DNA of 49,147 nt from Rhizobiaceae bacterium (GCA_029212415.1 JARGOF010000010.1:109011-158157); one strand, 5' to 3'. Shown: positions 1 through 9,569, counted from the stretch's first letter. The notes: generated by a model not told the origin, from the letters alone. Numbers and translations: made by a program.

Positions 1-705
1 ATGCATCCAGAAGCCGTAATCGGCGCGCAGCGAATGCCGCTGGGGATCCGAGCGATCGAACCGCAGGGCGACAATGAAAACCACCAGGCCGCTCATCAAT
101 GCATAGAAGGCCGGCAGCAGGGGTGTTGCGAAAGGGTCTTCCAGGGAGCCGATACCGGCAACAACCGTCATGCAGATCAGAAAGCCAAGGGTGACAAACG
201 CCCCGCCGATAAGCAGGATCGAAAACGGCAGGCGAAACCGGTAGAAATAAACAGCGGACCAAAGGCAGGCCGAGATGACCAGCAGATAGACATTCAGCGG
301 CTCCGCCTGTTCGGGCGTCGACAATCCTGACAGGGCGCCATCTGTGGCCAGCAATGCAAAAACCAAAAATGCACCCGCAGCCAGCATGCTCGGAATGGCC
401 CGTCGCAACCGCGCCGTCAGAACCTCCGAGATCAGCCACATGGCCGCTGCGGCAAGCGCATATCCCAGATAATTGCTGTCAAGCAGGTTGACGGCCAATG
501 ACGCAGCGGAAATGAACAGCACGACGCCGAGCGCCAGAAATATGTCGTTGAAGCCCGAAATGAAACGAAACTCTTCTTCTTCCGACGATGGCTCCACGTC
601 GTCCGGCACCTGTTCGCCGGCAAGGTCAAGCAATGCCAGACGCTGTTCTTCAGTGATGATATCCATGAAAACAGCTTGGTCCAGATCATGTGAAGTCAGG
701 CTCAC
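1..705 (-). CDS. Multi-spanning membrane protein, partial (C-terminus beyond window)
   Basis: Reading starts at a GTG at 705 whose bases overlap the hslV stop (GTGA, 4-base overlap), so translation is probably coupled to hslV. The frame stays open for 235 codons to the window edge without a stop. An acidic, soluble N-terminus of about 50 residues ([13 protein letters not shown], then a run of Glu) precedes about six hydrophobic segments, near residues 52-72, 78-95, 104-122, 138-156, 160-184 and 195-213. The short acidic head followed by many membrane spans resembles uncharacterised DUF2157/DUF4401-like integral membrane proteins, but I do not recognise it firmly. It lies where hslU often follows hslV, so hslU is at best further downstream. 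Function unknown. That it is a real gene is well supported by the open frame, the overlap and the membrane pattern. Confidence 0.75.
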   Translation of the reverse strand, partial: MSLTSHDLDQAVFMDIITEEQRLALLDLAGEQVPDDVEPSSEEEEFRFISGFNDIFLALGVVLFISAASLAVNLLDSNYLGYALAAAAMWLISEVLTARLRRAIPSMLAAGAFLVFALLATDGALSGLSTPEQAEPLNVYLLVISACLWSAVYFYRFRLPFSILLIGGAFVTLGFLICMTVVAGIGSLEDPFATPLLPAFYALMSGLVVFIVALRFDRSDPQRHSLRADYGFWMH

Positions 706-1280
706 GATGCCGTGCTCTCCATGGACTCAACAATGATGTTGCCATTGGTATAGACACAGATATCGCCGGCTATTTCCATGGCCCTTCGGGCAATCTCTTC
801 TGCACTCTTGTCGGTATCCATCAAGGCACGTGCTGCCGCATAGGCATAATTGCCGCCTGAACCGATGGCCATTGTGCCGTGTTCGGGTTCCAGCACGTCG
901 CCGTTTCCGGTCAGTGCCAGGGTGATCGTCGGGTCAGCCACAAGCATCATGGCTTCAAGCCTGCGCAGATAGCGATCGGTGCGCCAGTCCTTGGCAAGCT
1001 CCACGCTGGCCCGCATGAGCTGGCCCGGATATTGTTCCAGCTTGGCTTCCAGTCTTTCCAGCAGCGTAAAGGCATCGGCCGTCGCGCCGGCAAAACCGGC
1101 AATCACTTCATTGCCGCCATCCTTGTTGGTGCCAATCCGCCTGACCTTGCGCGCATTGGCTTTCATGACGGTCTGTCCAAGGCTGACCTGTCCGTCTCCA
1201 GCCATCACCACCTGATCGCCCTTGCGAACAGTGATAATGGTCGTTGCATGCATGGTACCGTAGGGATCATGCTCGCTCAT
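702..1280 (-). CDS. hslV: ATP-dependent protease HslVU, peptidase subunit HslV
   Basis: HslV is the proteasome-like threonine peptidase that forms a double hexameric ring and, with the HslU unfoldase, degrades misfolded and regulatory proteins in the cytosol. The 192-residue product has the family signature: a short propeptide, then [20 protein letters not shown], with Thr13 expected to become the N-terminal catalytic nucleophile after processing. The later [14 protein letters not shown] stretch is also typical. The ATG at 1280 (MSEHDPYG) is chosen because homologues begin a few residues before the catalytic Thr; the frame stays open further upstream but that extension is unlike the family. 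The gene diverges from hisB and is followed by a membrane-protein gene overlapping its stop. HslU is not in the window. Confidence 0.96.
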   Translation of the reverse strand: MSEHDPYGTMHATTIITVRKGDQVVMAGDGQVSLGQTVMKANARKVRRIGTNKDGGNEVIAGFAGATADAFTLLERLEAKLEQYPGQLMRASVELAKDWRTDRYLRRLEAMMLVADPTITLALTGNGDVLEPEHGTMAIGSGGNYAYAAARALMDTDKSAEEIARRAMEIAGDICVYTNGNIIVESMESTAS

Positions 1281-1439
1281 GATATTGTTCCTTTGACAAT
1301 TGGCAGATGCGCCGATCAGAAAACCTATGTAAGACGGAACGAACGGTTTGCAAATTGTTTGGCCAAATTTATGCTTTTGTGGAAATTTTGTCTTTGCCCT
1401 GTTATGCAGCCGTGCAGAACATGACATGGAGTAGACCGA
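1281..1439. promoter_or_regulatory. Divergent promoter region hslV / hisB
   Basis: This 159-base spacer separates the hslV start from the hisB start and must carry the promoters of both. It is AT-rich around 1345-1395. A ribosome-binding site GGAG lies 8 bases before the hisB ATG. I cannot place -35/-10 boxes or a heat-shock promoter with certainty. Confidence 0.4.
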
Positions 1440-2048
1440 ATGGTCGATAATAGGCAAGATCGACGCGGCGAGATATCCCGCAAGACCAATGAAACCGACA
1501 TCGCGGTGAAAATCGATATTGATGGCAGTGGTGTTTCGGACATTGCCACCGGCATCGGCTTTTTTGACCACATGCTGGAACAATTGTCACGTCATTCCTT
1601 GATGGACATGACGGTAACGGCCAAGGGCGATCTGCATATTGATGATCACCATACCGTCGAAGATACCGGGATCGCGCTCGGCCTTGCCGTATCCAGGGCC
1701 CTGGGTGAGCGCCGCGGCATCACCCGCTATGCATCTTTGGACCTGGCCATGGACGAGACATTGACCCGTTCGGCCATCGATGTCTCCGGCAGACCCTATC
1801 TGGTATGGAAGGTGGATTTCCCATCTGCAAAAATCGGCACTTTTGATACTGAATTGTGCCAGGAGTTCTTTCACGCCTTTGCGCAAAATGCCGGCATCAC
1901 CTTGCATGTCACCAACCATTATGGTTCCAACAGTCACCATATTGCCGAAACCTGTTTCAAAGCCGTCGCCAGGACCTTGCGGGTGGCCATGGAAATTGAT
2001 TCACGTCAGGCCGATCGCATTCCATCAACCAAAGGGACTTTGGCGTAA
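1440..2048 (+). CDS. hisB: Imidazoleglycerol-phosphate dehydratase HisB
   Basis: HisB dehydrates imidazoleglycerol phosphate to imidazoleacetol phosphate, the sixth step of histidine synthesis. The 202-residue protein is the monofunctional form, without the N-terminal phosphatase domain found in enterobacteria. The metal-binding signatures are visible: [13 protein letters not shown] near residue 41, [18 protein letters not shown] near residue 63, and [15 protein letters not shown] near residue 160, whose His and Glu residues bind the two Mn ions of the active site. GGAG sits 8 bases before the ATG. It opens the cluster hisB-DUF2628-hisH-hisA-hisF-hisE-coaA, a common rhizobial order; hisG, hisZ, hisD, hisC and hisI are absent from the window. 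Confidence 0.97.
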   Translation: MVDNRQDRRGEISRKTNETDIAVKIDIDGSGVSDIATGIGFFDHMLEQLSRHSLMDMTVTAKGDLHIDDHHTVEDTGIALGLAVSRALGERRGITRYASLDLAMDETLTRSAIDVSGRPYLVWKVDFPSAKIGTFDTELCQEFFHAFAQNAGITLHVTNHYGSNSHHIAETCFKAVARTLRVAMEIDSRQADRIPSTKGTLA

Positions 2049-2053
2049 AGATC

Positions 2054-2605
2054 ATGGCAAGCTTTGTCGTTCTGGTACCCGATGATAACGAGGAAGAGGC
2101 TGTCATCATCCGGGATGGATTTTCCATTCTGGCGCTGATCCTGCCCTTTCTGTGGCTCCTGTGGCACCGTCTTTGGTTCGCCGCTGCCATGGTTATTCTG
2201 GCATCCATTGGATTGGGGGCGGCCATGCAGCTGCTGCCGGACTGGGTTACGGTCTTTGCCGTAGCCTCGATGCTTTTGTCCCTGTTCATTGCCCTGGAGG
2301 GCAACGCGATGCGCATTGCCTCGAAAGAACGGCAGGGCTGGAGATTGCGCGCAATTGTTGAAGCCCAGAACCGGGCAACAGCCGAAGAAATCTATTTCGC
2401 GCCAACCAACGAAGCGGCTGGAACAGCGCCGGTAAAGCCGGAGTCCACGCTTCTGGCGCGGCAGACTCTTGGCCAGAAGACCGCCGGCTGGCAGACTCCT
2501 AGCCGGCAGACTCCCGGTGGGCAGACTCCCGGTGGGCAGACTGGGGCGCAATCGGCCAATGCCGGTCCGGCACTCGGACTGCTGGATTATGAGAACAAGG
2601 GCTGA
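2054..2605 (+). CDS. DUF2628-type membrane protein within the his operon
   Basis: The 183-residue protein starts with a short head ([20 protein letters not shown]), followed by two or three hydrophobic segments at about residues 24-45, 46-62 and 66-82, then a charged region and a Gln/Thr/Pro/Gly-rich tail. The [19 protein letters not shown] motif is typical of the DUF2628 family, which in rhizobia sits between hisB and hisH; its role is unknown. The tail holds six 5-residue repeats (QTPGG-like) encoded by a 15-bp tandem DNA repeat and is probably disordered. The protein ends with [11 protein letters not shown]. It starts 5 bases after hisB and ends 5 bases before hisH, so it is surely co-transcribed with them. 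No histidine-pathway chemistry is suggested by its sequence. Confidence 0.88.
   Translation: MASFVVLVPDDNEEEAVIIRDGFSILALILPFLWLLWHRLWFAAAMVILASIGLGAAMQLLPDWVTVFAVASMLLSLFIALEGNAMRIASKERQGWRLRAIVEAQNRATAEEIYFAPTNEAAGTAPVKPESTLLARQTLGQKTAGWQTPSRQTPGGQTPGGQTGAQSANAGPALGLLDYENKG
2460..2549 (+). repeat. 15-bp tandem repeat, six copies, inside the DUF2628 gene
   Basis: Six consecutive 15-base units of the type GGCAGACTCCCGGTG can be laid out. Units 4 and 5 are identical; units 1 and 3 differ by a few bases; units 2 and 6 are more diverged. The unit length keeps frame and gives the peptide repeats [25 protein letters not shown] and QTGAQ. The two identical copies suggest a recent duplication by slippage. 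Confidence 0.9.
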
Positions 2606-2610
2606 ACGCC

Positions 2611-3261
2611 ATGCGTGTTGCAATCATCGATTATGGCTCGGGCAATCTGCGCTCGGCCACCAAGGCCTTTGAGCGCGCCGCACGTGAAAGCGGTCTGGAC
2701 GCTGAAATCCTGCTGACCAGCGCGCCGGATGTCGTGGCCTCAGCCGATCGCGTCGTGCTGCCGGGCGTCGGGGCTTTTGCCGATTGTCACGATGGCCTTG
2801 CAGCCGTCGACGGTATGGAACAGGCGCTGCGTCTGGCGGTGGAAGAAAAGGCCCGTCCGTTTCTCGGGATCTGTGTCGGCATGCAGCTGATGGCAACACG
2901 GGGCCTGGAAAAAACCGTCACCAAAGGGTTCGATTGGATCCACGGCGACGTCAAACTGATGGAACCAGCTGATCCGGATTTGAAAATTCCGCAGATCGGC
3001 TGGAATACCCTGACGTTGACGCGTCCGCATGCCTTGTTCGAGGGCATTCGCACTGGAGAAGACGGGCTGCATGCCTATTTCGTGCATTCCTACGCCCTGC
3101 AGGCTGACAACAGTGCGGATGTGATTGCCCATACGGACTATGGCGGGCCGGTCACGGCTGCCGTTGTCCATGAAAATCGTGCGGGCACACAGTTTCACCC
3201 GGAAAAGAGCCAGGCATTGGGTCTGGCGCTGATCGCAAATTTCTTGAAGTGGGCACCATGA
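2611..3261 (+). CDS. hisH: Imidazole glycerol phosphate synthase, glutaminase subunit HisH
   Basis: HisH is the class I glutamine amidotransferase half of IGP synthase. It releases ammonia from glutamine and channels it into HisF. The 216-residue protein shows the N-terminal [11 protein letters not shown] motif, the nucleophile elbow [10 protein letters not shown] (Cys near residue 90) and the distal His-Glu pair in QFHPEKSQ near residue 198. The 3' end shares 4 bases with the hisA start (ATGA), so the two are translationally coupled. Length and motifs fit the family; no oddities. Confidence 0.97.
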   Translation: MRVAIIDYGSGNLRSATKAFERAARESGLDAEILLTSAPDVVASADRVVLPGVGAFADCHDGLAAVDGMEQALRLAVEEKARPFLGICVGMQLMATRGLEKTVTKGFDWIHGDVKLMEPADPDLKIPQIGWNTLTLTRPHALFEGIRTGEDGLHAYFVHSYALQADNSADVIAHTDYGGPVTAAVVHENRAGTQFHPEKSQALGLALIANFLKWAP

Positions 3262-4001
3262 TACTTTTTCCAGCCATTGATCTGAAGGACGGTGAATGCG
3301 TACGCCTGAAGCTGGGTGATATGGACGCTGCAACGGTCTACAATGCCGATCCGGCGGACCAGGCACGCGCCTTTGAAGAGCAGGGCTTTGACTGGCTGCA
3401 TGTGGTTGACCTCAACGGCGCATTCGCCGGCGAAAGTGTCAATGGCGCCGCCGTGGAGGCGATTTTGCAGGCCACCTCCAACCCTGTCCAATTGGGTGGA
3501 GGCATTCGCACGCTCGAAAATATCGAAACCTGGCTTGATAAGGGTCTGGCGCGGGTCATTTTGGGCACCATTGCCGTGCGCGACCCCGATCTTGTCAAAC
3601 AGGCCTGCAAGCTGTTTCCCGGCCAGGTTGCCGTGGGGATCGATGCCAAGGGTGGCAAGGTTGCCGTTGAAGGCTGGGCCGAGGCGTCGCAGCTTGAAGT
3701 GGTGGAGCTGGCAAAGCGTTTCGAGGGTGCCGGTGTTGCAGCCATCATCTATACCGATATTGATCGCGATGGTGTTCTGGCGGGCATCAACTGGCAGTCC
3801 ACCCTGCAACTGGCCGATGCGACAGCCATACCGGTCATCGCTTCGGGTGGTCTGGCGTCCATGGCGGATATCCTGCGCATGACCATGCCGGATGCCGCCG
3901 GTCTCGAAGGAGCAATTTCCGGCCGGGCGCTCTATGACGGACGCATTGATCCCGGTGAGGCTCTGCGGCTGCTGGCCGAAGCGGGAGAGCAACGCATATG
4001 A
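3258..4001 (+). CDS. hisA: ProFAR isomerase HisA
   Basis: HisA performs the Amadori rearrangement of ProFAR to PRFAR in histidine synthesis. The 247-residue product is a (beta/alpha)8 barrel of the HisA/HisF family. It starts [17 protein letters not shown], with the first catalytic Asp in AIDL (residue 8), and has the second catalytic Asp in YTDIDRDG in the middle. Phosphate-binding glycine motifs are QLGGGIRT and PVIASGGL. The ATG at 3258 is preferred over the upstream in-frame GTG at 3249 because it matches the usual N-terminus and makes the 4-base overlap with hisH. Its stop in turn overlaps the hisF start by 4 bases. Confidence 0.97.
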   Translation: MILFPAIDLKDGECVRLKLGDMDAATVYNADPADQARAFEEQGFDWLHVVDLNGAFAGESVNGAAVEAILQATSNPVQLGGGIRTLENIETWLDKGLARVILGTIAVRDPDLVKQACKLFPGQVAVGIDAKGGKVAVEGWAEASQLEVVELAKRFEGAGVAAIIYTDIDRDGVLAGINWQSTLQLADATAIPVIASGGLASMADILRMTMPDAAGLEGAISGRALYDGRIDPGEALRLLAEAGEQRI

Positions 4002-4774
4002 CGCTCAAAGCGCGTATTATTCCCTGTCTGGATGTCAAGGATGGCCGGGTGGTCAAAGGTGTCAACTTTGTTGACCTGATTGATGCCGGTGATCCGGTCG
4101 AAGCGGCAAAAATATACGATGCGGCGGGGGCCGACGAACTGTGTTTTCTCGATATTACGGCGTCTTCGGACAACCGCGATACGATTTTTGATGTCATAGC
4201 CCATACGGCGGAGCAATGTTTCATGCCGCTGACGGTCGGCGGCGGTGTACGCACCATAGCCGACATTCGCAAATTGCTGCTGGCCGGGGCCGACAAGGTG
4301 TCCATCAATACCACGGCCGTCAACAATCCGGCCTTTGTGGCAGAGGCGGCCGACAAGTTTGGCAATCAATGCATCGTCGTGTCGATTGACGCAAAAACCG
4401 TGTCAGCACCGGGTGAGCCCGATCGCTGGGAAGTCTTCACCCACGGTGGACGCACGCCATCCGGTATTGATGCCGTTGCGTTCGCCCGCAAGGTCGTGGA
4501 ATTGGGTGCCGGCGAAATCATGCTGACCTCGATGGACCGTGACGGAACGAAAATGGGATACAATATCCCGCTGACCCGCGCCGTTGCCGACGCTGTTCAT
4601 GTGCCGATCATCGCATCGGGCGGTGTGGGCAATCTGGACCATCTTGTCGAAGGCGTGCGCGACGGCCATGCCAGTGCGGTGCTGGCCGCATCGATTTTTC
4701 ATTTTGGCACCTACACGATCCGCGAAGCCAAGGAGCATATGGCCGCCGCGGGAATTGCCATGCGGCTTGATTAA
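3998..4774 (+). CDS. hisF: Imidazole glycerol phosphate synthase, cyclase subunit HisF
   Basis: HisF is the barrel subunit that accepts ammonia from HisH and cyclises PRFAR into imidazoleglycerol phosphate and AICAR. The 258-residue protein begins [20 protein letters not shown], with the catalytic Asp11 in CLDV, and carries the second catalytic Asp in [13 protein letters not shown] at about residue 130. The paired phosphate-binding loops VGGGVRT and IASGGVG are also present. The ATG overlaps the hisA stop (ATGA). After its stop comes a 227-base spacer holding a duplicated palindromic repeat before hisE. Confidence 0.97.
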   Translation: MTLKARIIPCLDVKDGRVVKGVNFVDLIDAGDPVEAAKIYDAAGADELCFLDITASSDNRDTIFDVIAHTAEQCFMPLTVGGGVRTIADIRKLLLAGADKVSINTTAVNNPAFVAEAADKFGNQCIVVSIDAKTVSAPGEPDRWEVFTHGGRTPSGIDAVAFARKVVELGAGEIMLTSMDRDGTKMGYNIPLTRAVADAVHVPIIASGGVGNLDHLVEGVRDGHASAVLAASIFHFGTYTIREAKEHMAAAGIAMRLD

Positions 4775-4777
4775 AGC

Positions 4778-4870
4778 GAGATCCAAAAAGTGGGAACCGG
4801 TTTTTGGACAAATCGAGCGTCAGGCAAAATCTGAGATCCAAAAAGTGGGAACCGGTTTTGGACAAATCGG
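4778..4870. repeat. Two copies of a ~38-bp palindromic rhizobial intergenic repeat
   Basis: Copy 1 (4778-4815) and copy 2 (4833-4870) differ by one T and one end base and lie 55 bases apart. The core AAGTGGGAACCGGTTTT is flanked by inverted arms: TCCAAAAA/TTTTTGGA at 4782-4808 in copy 1, and the same stem one base pair shorter at 4837-4862 in copy 2. Each copy could therefore form a stem-loop in RNA. I recall very similar AAGTGGGAACCGGTTTT elements scattered between genes in rhizobial genomes, which makes this a dispersed REP-like element. The tandem placement splits hisF from hisE. Whether it affects mRNA stability or termination cannot be read from the sequence. Confidence 0.8.
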
Positions 4871-5001
4871 GCGACAGAATCGCAGGTTGTAAGAGTGGCA
4901 ATCGCTTTTGCACCCATTGAACGGTAAAAATGACGCAACTGCAGGCACCCACTTGATATTGTGCCTGTTGCTGCGGACAACGAAATGATACGGAAAAGCC
5001 C

Positions 5002-5325
5002 ATGACGCAATTTGCACTTGCAGATCTGGAAAAGATTGTTGCCCAAAGGGCTGCGGCTTCCATTGAAGAGTCCTGGACAGCCCGGCTGGTTTCCAAAGGC
5101 CAGGAAAAAGCCGCCCAAAAGCTGGGTGAAGAGGCTGTTGAGGCAGCGATTGCTGCAGTGACCGACAACCGTGAGGGCCTGACGGCCGAATCAGCGGACC
5201 TGCTCTACCATTTGCTTGTGGTTCTTCGCATTGCCGATATTCCCCTGTCGGATGTCATGGCAGAGCTGGAACGGCGAACGGCGCAGTCCGGCCTCGCAGA
5301 GAAGGCCGGTCGCGCATCATCATGA
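5002..5325 (+). CDS. hisE: Phosphoribosyl-ATP pyrophosphatase HisE
   Basis: HisE hydrolyses phosphoribosyl-ATP to phosphoribosyl-AMP, the second step of histidine synthesis. The 107-residue all-helical protein is the stand-alone form, not fused to HisI. The MazG-like metal-binding signature is clear: [14 protein letters not shown] followed by [13 protein letters not shown], with the Glu/Glu/Glu/Asp set that holds Mg. It is separated from hisF by the repeat-containing spacer and may have its own promoter there. Its stop overlaps the coaA start by 4 bases (ATGA), tying histidine synthesis to the pantothenate kinase gene. Confidence 0.96.
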   Translation: MTQFALADLEKIVAQRAAASIEESWTARLVSKGQEKAAQKLGEEAVEAAIAAVTDNREGLTAESADLLYHLLVVLRIADIPLSDVMAELERRTAQSGLAEKAGRASS

Positions 5326-6314
5326 ATGAACCCAGAAAAGTCCGACCGGTCAGAGAACTCAATCATTTTGAACCCGGTGAATATTCACCTTACCGGTTTT
5401 TCTCGGCGGAACGCTGGGCGGAATTTCGTGCCGATACGCCGCTGACGCTGAGCGAAGACGAGGTGTCCAGGCTGCGCTCGCTCAATGATCCGATTGATCT
5501 TGACGAGGTGCGGCGTATTTATCTTTCGCTGTCACGCCTGCTCTATGCCCATGTCGAAGCGTCAAAAATGCTTTTCGATCAGCGAAAACAATTCCTGGCG
5601 CTGCCCAATGAATTCAAGACACCGTTCATCATCGGCATTGCCGGATCGGTGGCGGTGGGCAAATCAACGACAGCGCGTATCCTCAAGGAGCTTTTGCGGC
5701 GGTGGTCGGGCAGTCCGAAGGTCGATCTGATCACCACGGACGGGTTTTTGCTTCCCAATGCGGAGCTGGAGCAGGCCAATTTGATGGAACGCAAGGGTTT
5801 CCCTGAAAGTTATGATGTCGGGGCCGTGCTCAAATTTCTCTCGGACATCAAGGCCGGCAGACCTGATGTGAAAGCGCCCTGTTATTCGCATCTGACCTAT
5901 GATGTCCTTCCAGGAGAATTCGTGACGATCGACAGGCCGGATATTCTGATCTTTGAGGGCATCAACGTTTTGCAGGTCCGTGACTTGCCGGAAAACGGCC
6001 AGATGATTCCCTTTGTCTCGGATTTTTTCGATTTCTCGATCTATATTGATGCTCAGGAAGATCAGATTCACGAATGGTATGTTGATCGCTTCATGCGGTT
6101 GCGTGATACCGCCTTCAAGAATCCGCAATCATTCTTCCATCGCCACTCCTCCGTTTCGAAGGAAGCGGCATTGGCGATCGCAAATGGCCTGTGGGAAAAT
6201 ACCAATTTGAAAAACCTGCGGGAAAATATCCTGCCAACCCGGCCACGGGCAGATCTCATCCTGCGCAAGGGCGCCAATCATCTGATTGAGCAGGTTGCAC
6301 TGCGCAAACTGTGA
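5322..6314 (+). CDS. coaA: Type I pantothenate kinase CoaA
   Basis: CoaA phosphorylates pantothenate with ATP, the first and usually rate-limiting step of coenzyme A synthesis. The 330-residue protein is the type I (bacterial, feedback-inhibited) form. It has the N-terminal [18 protein letters not shown] motif and a P-loop [12 protein letters not shown] (residues 105-116). The [14 protein letters not shown] motif and the [20 protein letters not shown] stretch are also diagnostic. The ATG is shared with the hisE stop. It ends 12 bases before the convergent alkB stop, leaving almost no room for a terminator. Confidence 0.97.
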   Translation: MNEPRKVRPVRELNHFEPGEYSPYRFFSAERWAEFRADTPLTLSEDEVSRLRSLNDPIDLDEVRRIYLSLSRLLYAHVEASKMLFDQRKQFLALPNEFKTPFIIGIAGSVAVGKSTTARILKELLRRWSGSPKVDLITTDGFLLPNAELEQANLMERKGFPESYDVGAVLKFLSDIKAGRPDVKAPCYSHLTYDVLPGEFVTIDRPDILIFEGINVLQVRDLPENGQMIPFVSDFFDFSIYIDAQEDQIHEWYVDRFMRLRDTAFKNPQSFFHRHSSVSKEAALAIANGLWENTNLKNLRENILPTRPRADLILRKGANHLIEQVALRKL

Positions 6315-6326
6315 GACAGGCTTCTC

Positions 6327-6950
6327 CTAAACGTTCATTTTCGACACGCGCCGCAATGTCAGATTGATCCGTCCACCGTCCTTCAGCAGGGTCGATGTCG
6401 CAGGGTAGATCCGGTCCACACCGTGGAAGCGCAGCCGGGACGGACCGCCAAGGACGATCACATCACCACTGCGCAGACGCATCGATCGCGTCGGGCCACC
6501 CCGGCTGGTTTCGCCGATGCGAAACAGGCAATCATCACCCAGGGATACGGAAACGACGGGCGCTTCAAATTCTGCTTCATCGCGGTCCTGATGAAGGCCC
6601 ATCTTTGCCGTGTCCTTGTAATAATTGATCAGACAGGCTTCGGGCTGTTGCGGGCAATTGGAAACCGATTGCCACAGGTCGATGAGACGCTCGGGTATGG
6701 GTGGCCAGTTCAGGCCCGTTTCAGGGTGGGTGGCCTGATAGCGATAGCCATGCGCCTTGTCTGTAACCCATCCAAGCGGACCGCAATTGCTCATGCGCAC
6801 CTGCATGGGTTTGCCGGTGCGCGGCATGCACGGCACGAACAAAGGCGCCTGCCCGATTGCCGCGCGAATGTCGTCAACCAGCGCCAATTGGGCCTGCCGG
6901 TCAAAATAATCCGGAAAATAGGCAATGCCCTCGGGGAGTCCTGCTGCCAT
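6327..6950 (-). CDS. alkB: AlkB-type alpha-ketoglutarate-dependent dioxygenase
   Basis: AlkB enzymes remove 1-methyladenine and 3-methylcytosine lesions from DNA or RNA by oxidative demethylation with Fe(II), oxygen and 2-oxoglutarate. The 207-residue protein has the iron-binding HxD in MGLHQDRDEAEFEAPV, the distal His in RLRFHGVDRIYPA, and the 2-oxoglutarate-binding Arg pair in INLTLRRV near the C-terminus. Length is close to E. coli AlkB. The substrate-loop YRYQATHPETGLNWPPIP is typical of proteobacterial AlkB rather than tRNA-modifying ALKBH8 types. It follows arfB by 40 bases on the same strand and converges on coaA. No Ada regulator is nearby. Confidence 0.92.
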   Translation of the reverse strand: MAAGLPEGIAYFPDYFDRQAQLALVDDIRAAIGQAPLFVPCMPRTGKPMQVRMSNCGPLGWVTDKAHGYRYQATHPETGLNWPPIPERLIDLWQSVSNCPQQPEACLINYYKDTAKMGLHQDRDEAEFEAPVVSVSLGDDCLFRIGETSRGGPTRSMRLRSGDVIVLGGPSRLRFHGVDRIYPATSTLLKDGGRINLTLRRVSKMNV

Positions 6951-6990
6951 TGTGCCTGGAGCCTTGATTTCATCAGCAACCCAAAGGGTG

Positions 6991-7425
6991 CTAATCGGGT
7001 GGAATATTTCCCCGGAGCTTCTTGATGCCCGAGCGGCTGGATTTGGCTTTCAGCCGTCGTTCAACCGATCCCTTGGTGGGTTTGGTCTTGCGTCTGTAGG
7101 GCGGCGGTGGAGCGGCTGCTTTTGCCACCAGATCCTTTAACCGGTCTCGCGCATCCTTGCGGTTGCGATCCTGGGTGCGAAACCGATCGGCTTCAATGAT
7201 GATGACGCCGTCCTTCGTCATGCGCTGACCGGCAAGCGCGACCAGATTGGTCTTCACCCGTTCGGGCAAGGATGGCGAGGAGCGTGCATCGAACCGCAGC
7301 TGAACAGAAGAAGAAACCTTGTTGACATTCTGTCCGCCCGGCCCCGACGCACGAACGAATTGTTCAACCAGTTCCCAGCCGGCGATGGTGATCGACTGGG
7401 TGATGGGGAGCGGATCGCTGGCCAT
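6991..7425 (-). CDS. arfB: Ribosome rescue hydrolase ArfB (YaeJ family)
   Basis: ArfB hydrolyses peptidyl-tRNA on ribosomes stalled without a stop codon. The 144-residue protein has the release-factor catalytic motif in RASGPGGQNVNKVSSSV (GGQ at about residues 30-32) and lacks the codon-recognition domains of RF1/RF2. The C-terminal tail is basic and flexible (PPPPYRRKTKPTKGSVERR and on), which in ArfB enters the empty mRNA channel. The ATG at 7425 (MASDPLPITQ) gives the family length. It lies upstream of alkB on the same strand and downstream of the pckA terminator. Confidence 0.93.
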   Translation of the reverse strand: MASDPLPITQSITIAGWELVEQFVRASGPGGQNVNKVSSSVQLRFDARSSPSLPERVKTNLVALAGQRMTKDGVIIIEADRFRTQDRNRKDARDRLKDLVAKAAAPPPPYRRKTKPTKGSVERRLKAKSSRSGIKKLRGNIPPD

Positions 7426-7543
7426 GGTGGCGCCCGGTTTGAGATGGGTAGGGTTTGAAGAGAATTTCTCCGCTTTTAAAGCGTTTGTCTGAACGCCGCA
7501 AGTTTCCTCATGGCAGCGCGCATCGGTGGCAAAGCCTGAAGGC

Positions 7544-7573
7544 AAAAAACCCGCAGATCGCTCCGCGGGTTTT
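7544..7573 (-). terminator. Rho-independent terminator of pckA
   Basis: On the minus strand the arms AAAACCCGC and GCGGGTTTT (7546-7554 and 7565-7573) enclose a 10-base loop. The distal arm runs into six Ts (complement of 7544-7549). It begins 19 bases after the pckA stop. Confidence 0.85.
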
Positions 7574-7591
7574 GTCATTTCGGTGAATGGA

Positions 7592-9244
7592 TTATTCAGC
7601 AGCCTGTGCAATGCGTGGCGCCGCACCGAGAACATCATTGCCGACATGCTCTTCGAATTTGGCAAAATTTTCCACGAACATGTCAACCAGGCGTCTTGCC
7701 TGCGCATCATAGGCCTGTTTGTCGGCCCAGGTGGAGCGCGGATCAAGAATGGCGCTGTCCACACCGGCAACGGCCATGGGCACCATCAGGCCAAAATTCG
7801 GGTCGGTGCGAAATTCTGCGTGGCTGAGTGAACCATCAAGCGCTGCAGAAAGCAGCGCCCGTGTTGCCTTGATGGGCATGCGTGAACCTGTGCCGTAGGC
7901 ACCGCCTGTCCAGCCCGTATTGACCAGCCAGCAATCAACATTGTGTTCAGCGATCAGGTCGCGCAGCAGATTGCCGTATTCCGACGGGTGCCGGGGCATG
8001 AAGGGCGCGCCAAAGCAGGTCGAGAACGTCGCCTGCGGCTCGGTGACGCCCTTTTCCGTTCCGGCAACCTTTGCCGTGTAGCCGGACAGGAAGTGATACA
8101 TGGCCTGCGCCGGTGTCATTTTTGCAATGGGTGGCAGAACGCCAAATGCATCGGCTGTCAGCATGATGATATTGCGCGGTTGCCCGCCCTTCCCGGTCGC
8201 ACTGGCATTGGGAATGAAATGCATCGGGTAGGCGCAGCGCGTATTTTCCGTCAGGGAATCGTCATCGAAATCCGGAATGCGTTGATCATTCAGCACGACA
8301 TTTTCCAGAACGGTGCCAAAACGCTGGGTGGTGGCATAGATTTCCGGCTCGGCTTCCGGGGAAAGGCGGATGGTTTTGGCATAGCAGCCACCTTCAAAAT
8401 TGAAGATACCCTCTTTACTCCATCCGTGTTCGTCATCACCGATCAGCGTGCGGCTGGGATCGGCGGACAATGTTGTCTTGCCGGTGCCCGAAAGGCCAAA
8501 AAACACGGCCGTGTCCCCGTCCGGCCCCTGATTGGCCGAGCAATGCATCGGCATGACGCCACGTTCCGGCAAAAGGTAGTTCAAGGCGGTGAAAACGGAT
8601 TTTTTCATCTCGCCCGCATAGGAAGTCCCGCCGATCAGCACGATCCGGCGCACCAGATCAACCGCGATCATTGTTTCACTGCTGCTGCCGTGGCGTGTCG
8701 GGTCTGCCTTGAAGCCGGGGAAAGCAATGATCGTCAGATCCGGGGCGAAGCTCTCAAGCCTGTCGCTTTCGGGAAGAATCAGCAGATTGCGAATGAACAG
8801 CGAATGCCAGGCATATTCGGTAATGATGCGTGACGGCAGTGATTGGGCTTCCTCGGCACCGCCAATCAGGTCCTGGACAAACAATTCCTTGCCCTTGGCG
8901 TAGGCCTGAAAATCGGCCAGCAGCGTATCGAAATGCTCCGGGGTCATGGATTTGTTGTTGTCCCACCAGATCTGCGGGCGGGTGGTGTCGTCACAAACCA
9001 CAAATTTATCCTGGGCCGAACGACCGGTATGTTGTCCGGTCAGGGCGCGCAACGCGCCATGGGCTGTCAGCTCTGCCTCACCGCGAACCAGGGCGTGTTC
9101 ATAAAGTTCTGCTTCATTCAGGTTGTAATAGACATGCAGAAGCTCCTTGAGCCCAACTGTATCGACACCTTTGGAAAGATTGCGCTTTCCGGTTTCCTGT
9201 CCGGTTTTCTGCATGGCTGAAACCACCCTGTTGTTCTGGCTCAT
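7592..9244 (-). CDS. pckA: Phosphoenolpyruvate carboxykinase (ATP)
   Basis: PckA decarboxylates oxaloacetate to PEP with ATP, the entry step of gluconeogenesis during growth on organic acids. The 550-residue product carries the expected landmarks: [14 protein letters not shown] near the N-terminus, [16 protein letters not shown], the kinase P-loop [15 protein letters not shown] and the metal/ATP segment [20 protein letters not shown]. An internal ATG at 9214 (MQKTGQ) would shorten it to about 540 residues, nearer the usual length, so the exact start is open. It diverges from chvI across a 325-base spacer and is followed by a clear terminator. In rhizobia pckA next to chvI-chvG is a conserved arrangement. 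Confidence 0.97.
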   Translation of the reverse strand: MSQNNRVVSAMQKTGQETGKRNLSKGVDTVGLKELLHVYYNLNEAELYEHALVRGEAELTAHGALRALTGQHTGRSAQDKFVVCDDTTRPQIWWDNNKSMTPEHFDTLLADFQAYAKGKELFVQDLIGGAEEAQSLPSRIITEYAWHSLFIRNLLILPESDRLESFAPDLTIIAFPGFKADPTRHGSSSETMIAVDLVRRIVLIGGTSYAGEMKKSVFTALNYLLPERGVMPMHCSANQGPDGDTAVFFGLSGTGKTTLSADPSRTLIGDDEHGWSKEGIFNFEGGCYAKTIRLSPEAEPEIYATTQRFGTVLENVVLNDQRIPDFDDDSLTENTRCAYPMHFIPNASATGKGGQPRNIIMLTADAFGVLPPIAKMTPAQAMYHFLSGYTAKVAGTEKGVTEPQATFSTCFGAPFMPRHPSEYGNLLRDLIAEHNVDCWLVNTGWTGGAYGTGSRMPIKATRALLSAALDGSLSHAEFRTDPNFGLMVPMAVAGVDSAILDPRSTWADKQAYDAQARRLVDMFVENFAKFEEHVGNDVLGAAPRIAQAAE

Positions 9245-9569
9245 TGGTTTGAAATTTTCCGGACCATAGGGACCGAAAATTAAATATACAACTGGGTGTT
9301 CATGGAAAACTGAACAAATTCAAGATATTAATCGATTTAAAAAAATCCTTAAAAATTTAAATCGTTTTAGATTATCGTCGAGACTGCCCAGCAGTGAGGT
9401 GTGGGCCGAGCAGCCCGCCTGTGCCGCGTGTGGGATATATGATAAGCAAGTCGATCTGTGCCACATTTTGTTCTACCTTTGGCCCCATGAGAGGCCTGAT
9501 CGACTTTTCGGCGGGCGTTGAACCGGTTACAGCTTATGCGCCTGGACTTTTCTAGACGGAGAATCACCT
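9245..9569. promoter_or_regulatory. Divergent regulatory region pckA / chvI
   Basis: This 325-base spacer holds no gene. Its left part, 9275-9375, is very AT-rich and contains an inverted repeat CGATTTAA...TTAAATCG (9333-9340 and 9357-9364) with a 16-base loop, placed on the pckA side. The right part before the chvI ATG is ordinary in composition. Promoters for both genes must lie here. I see no CRP- or ChvI-type site that I can name with confidence. Confidence 0.45.

Noticed and set aside
1281-1583. Longer hslV reading frame extending to 1583
   Set aside because: It overlaps the hisB start on the other strand and adds about 100 residues with no relation to HslV.
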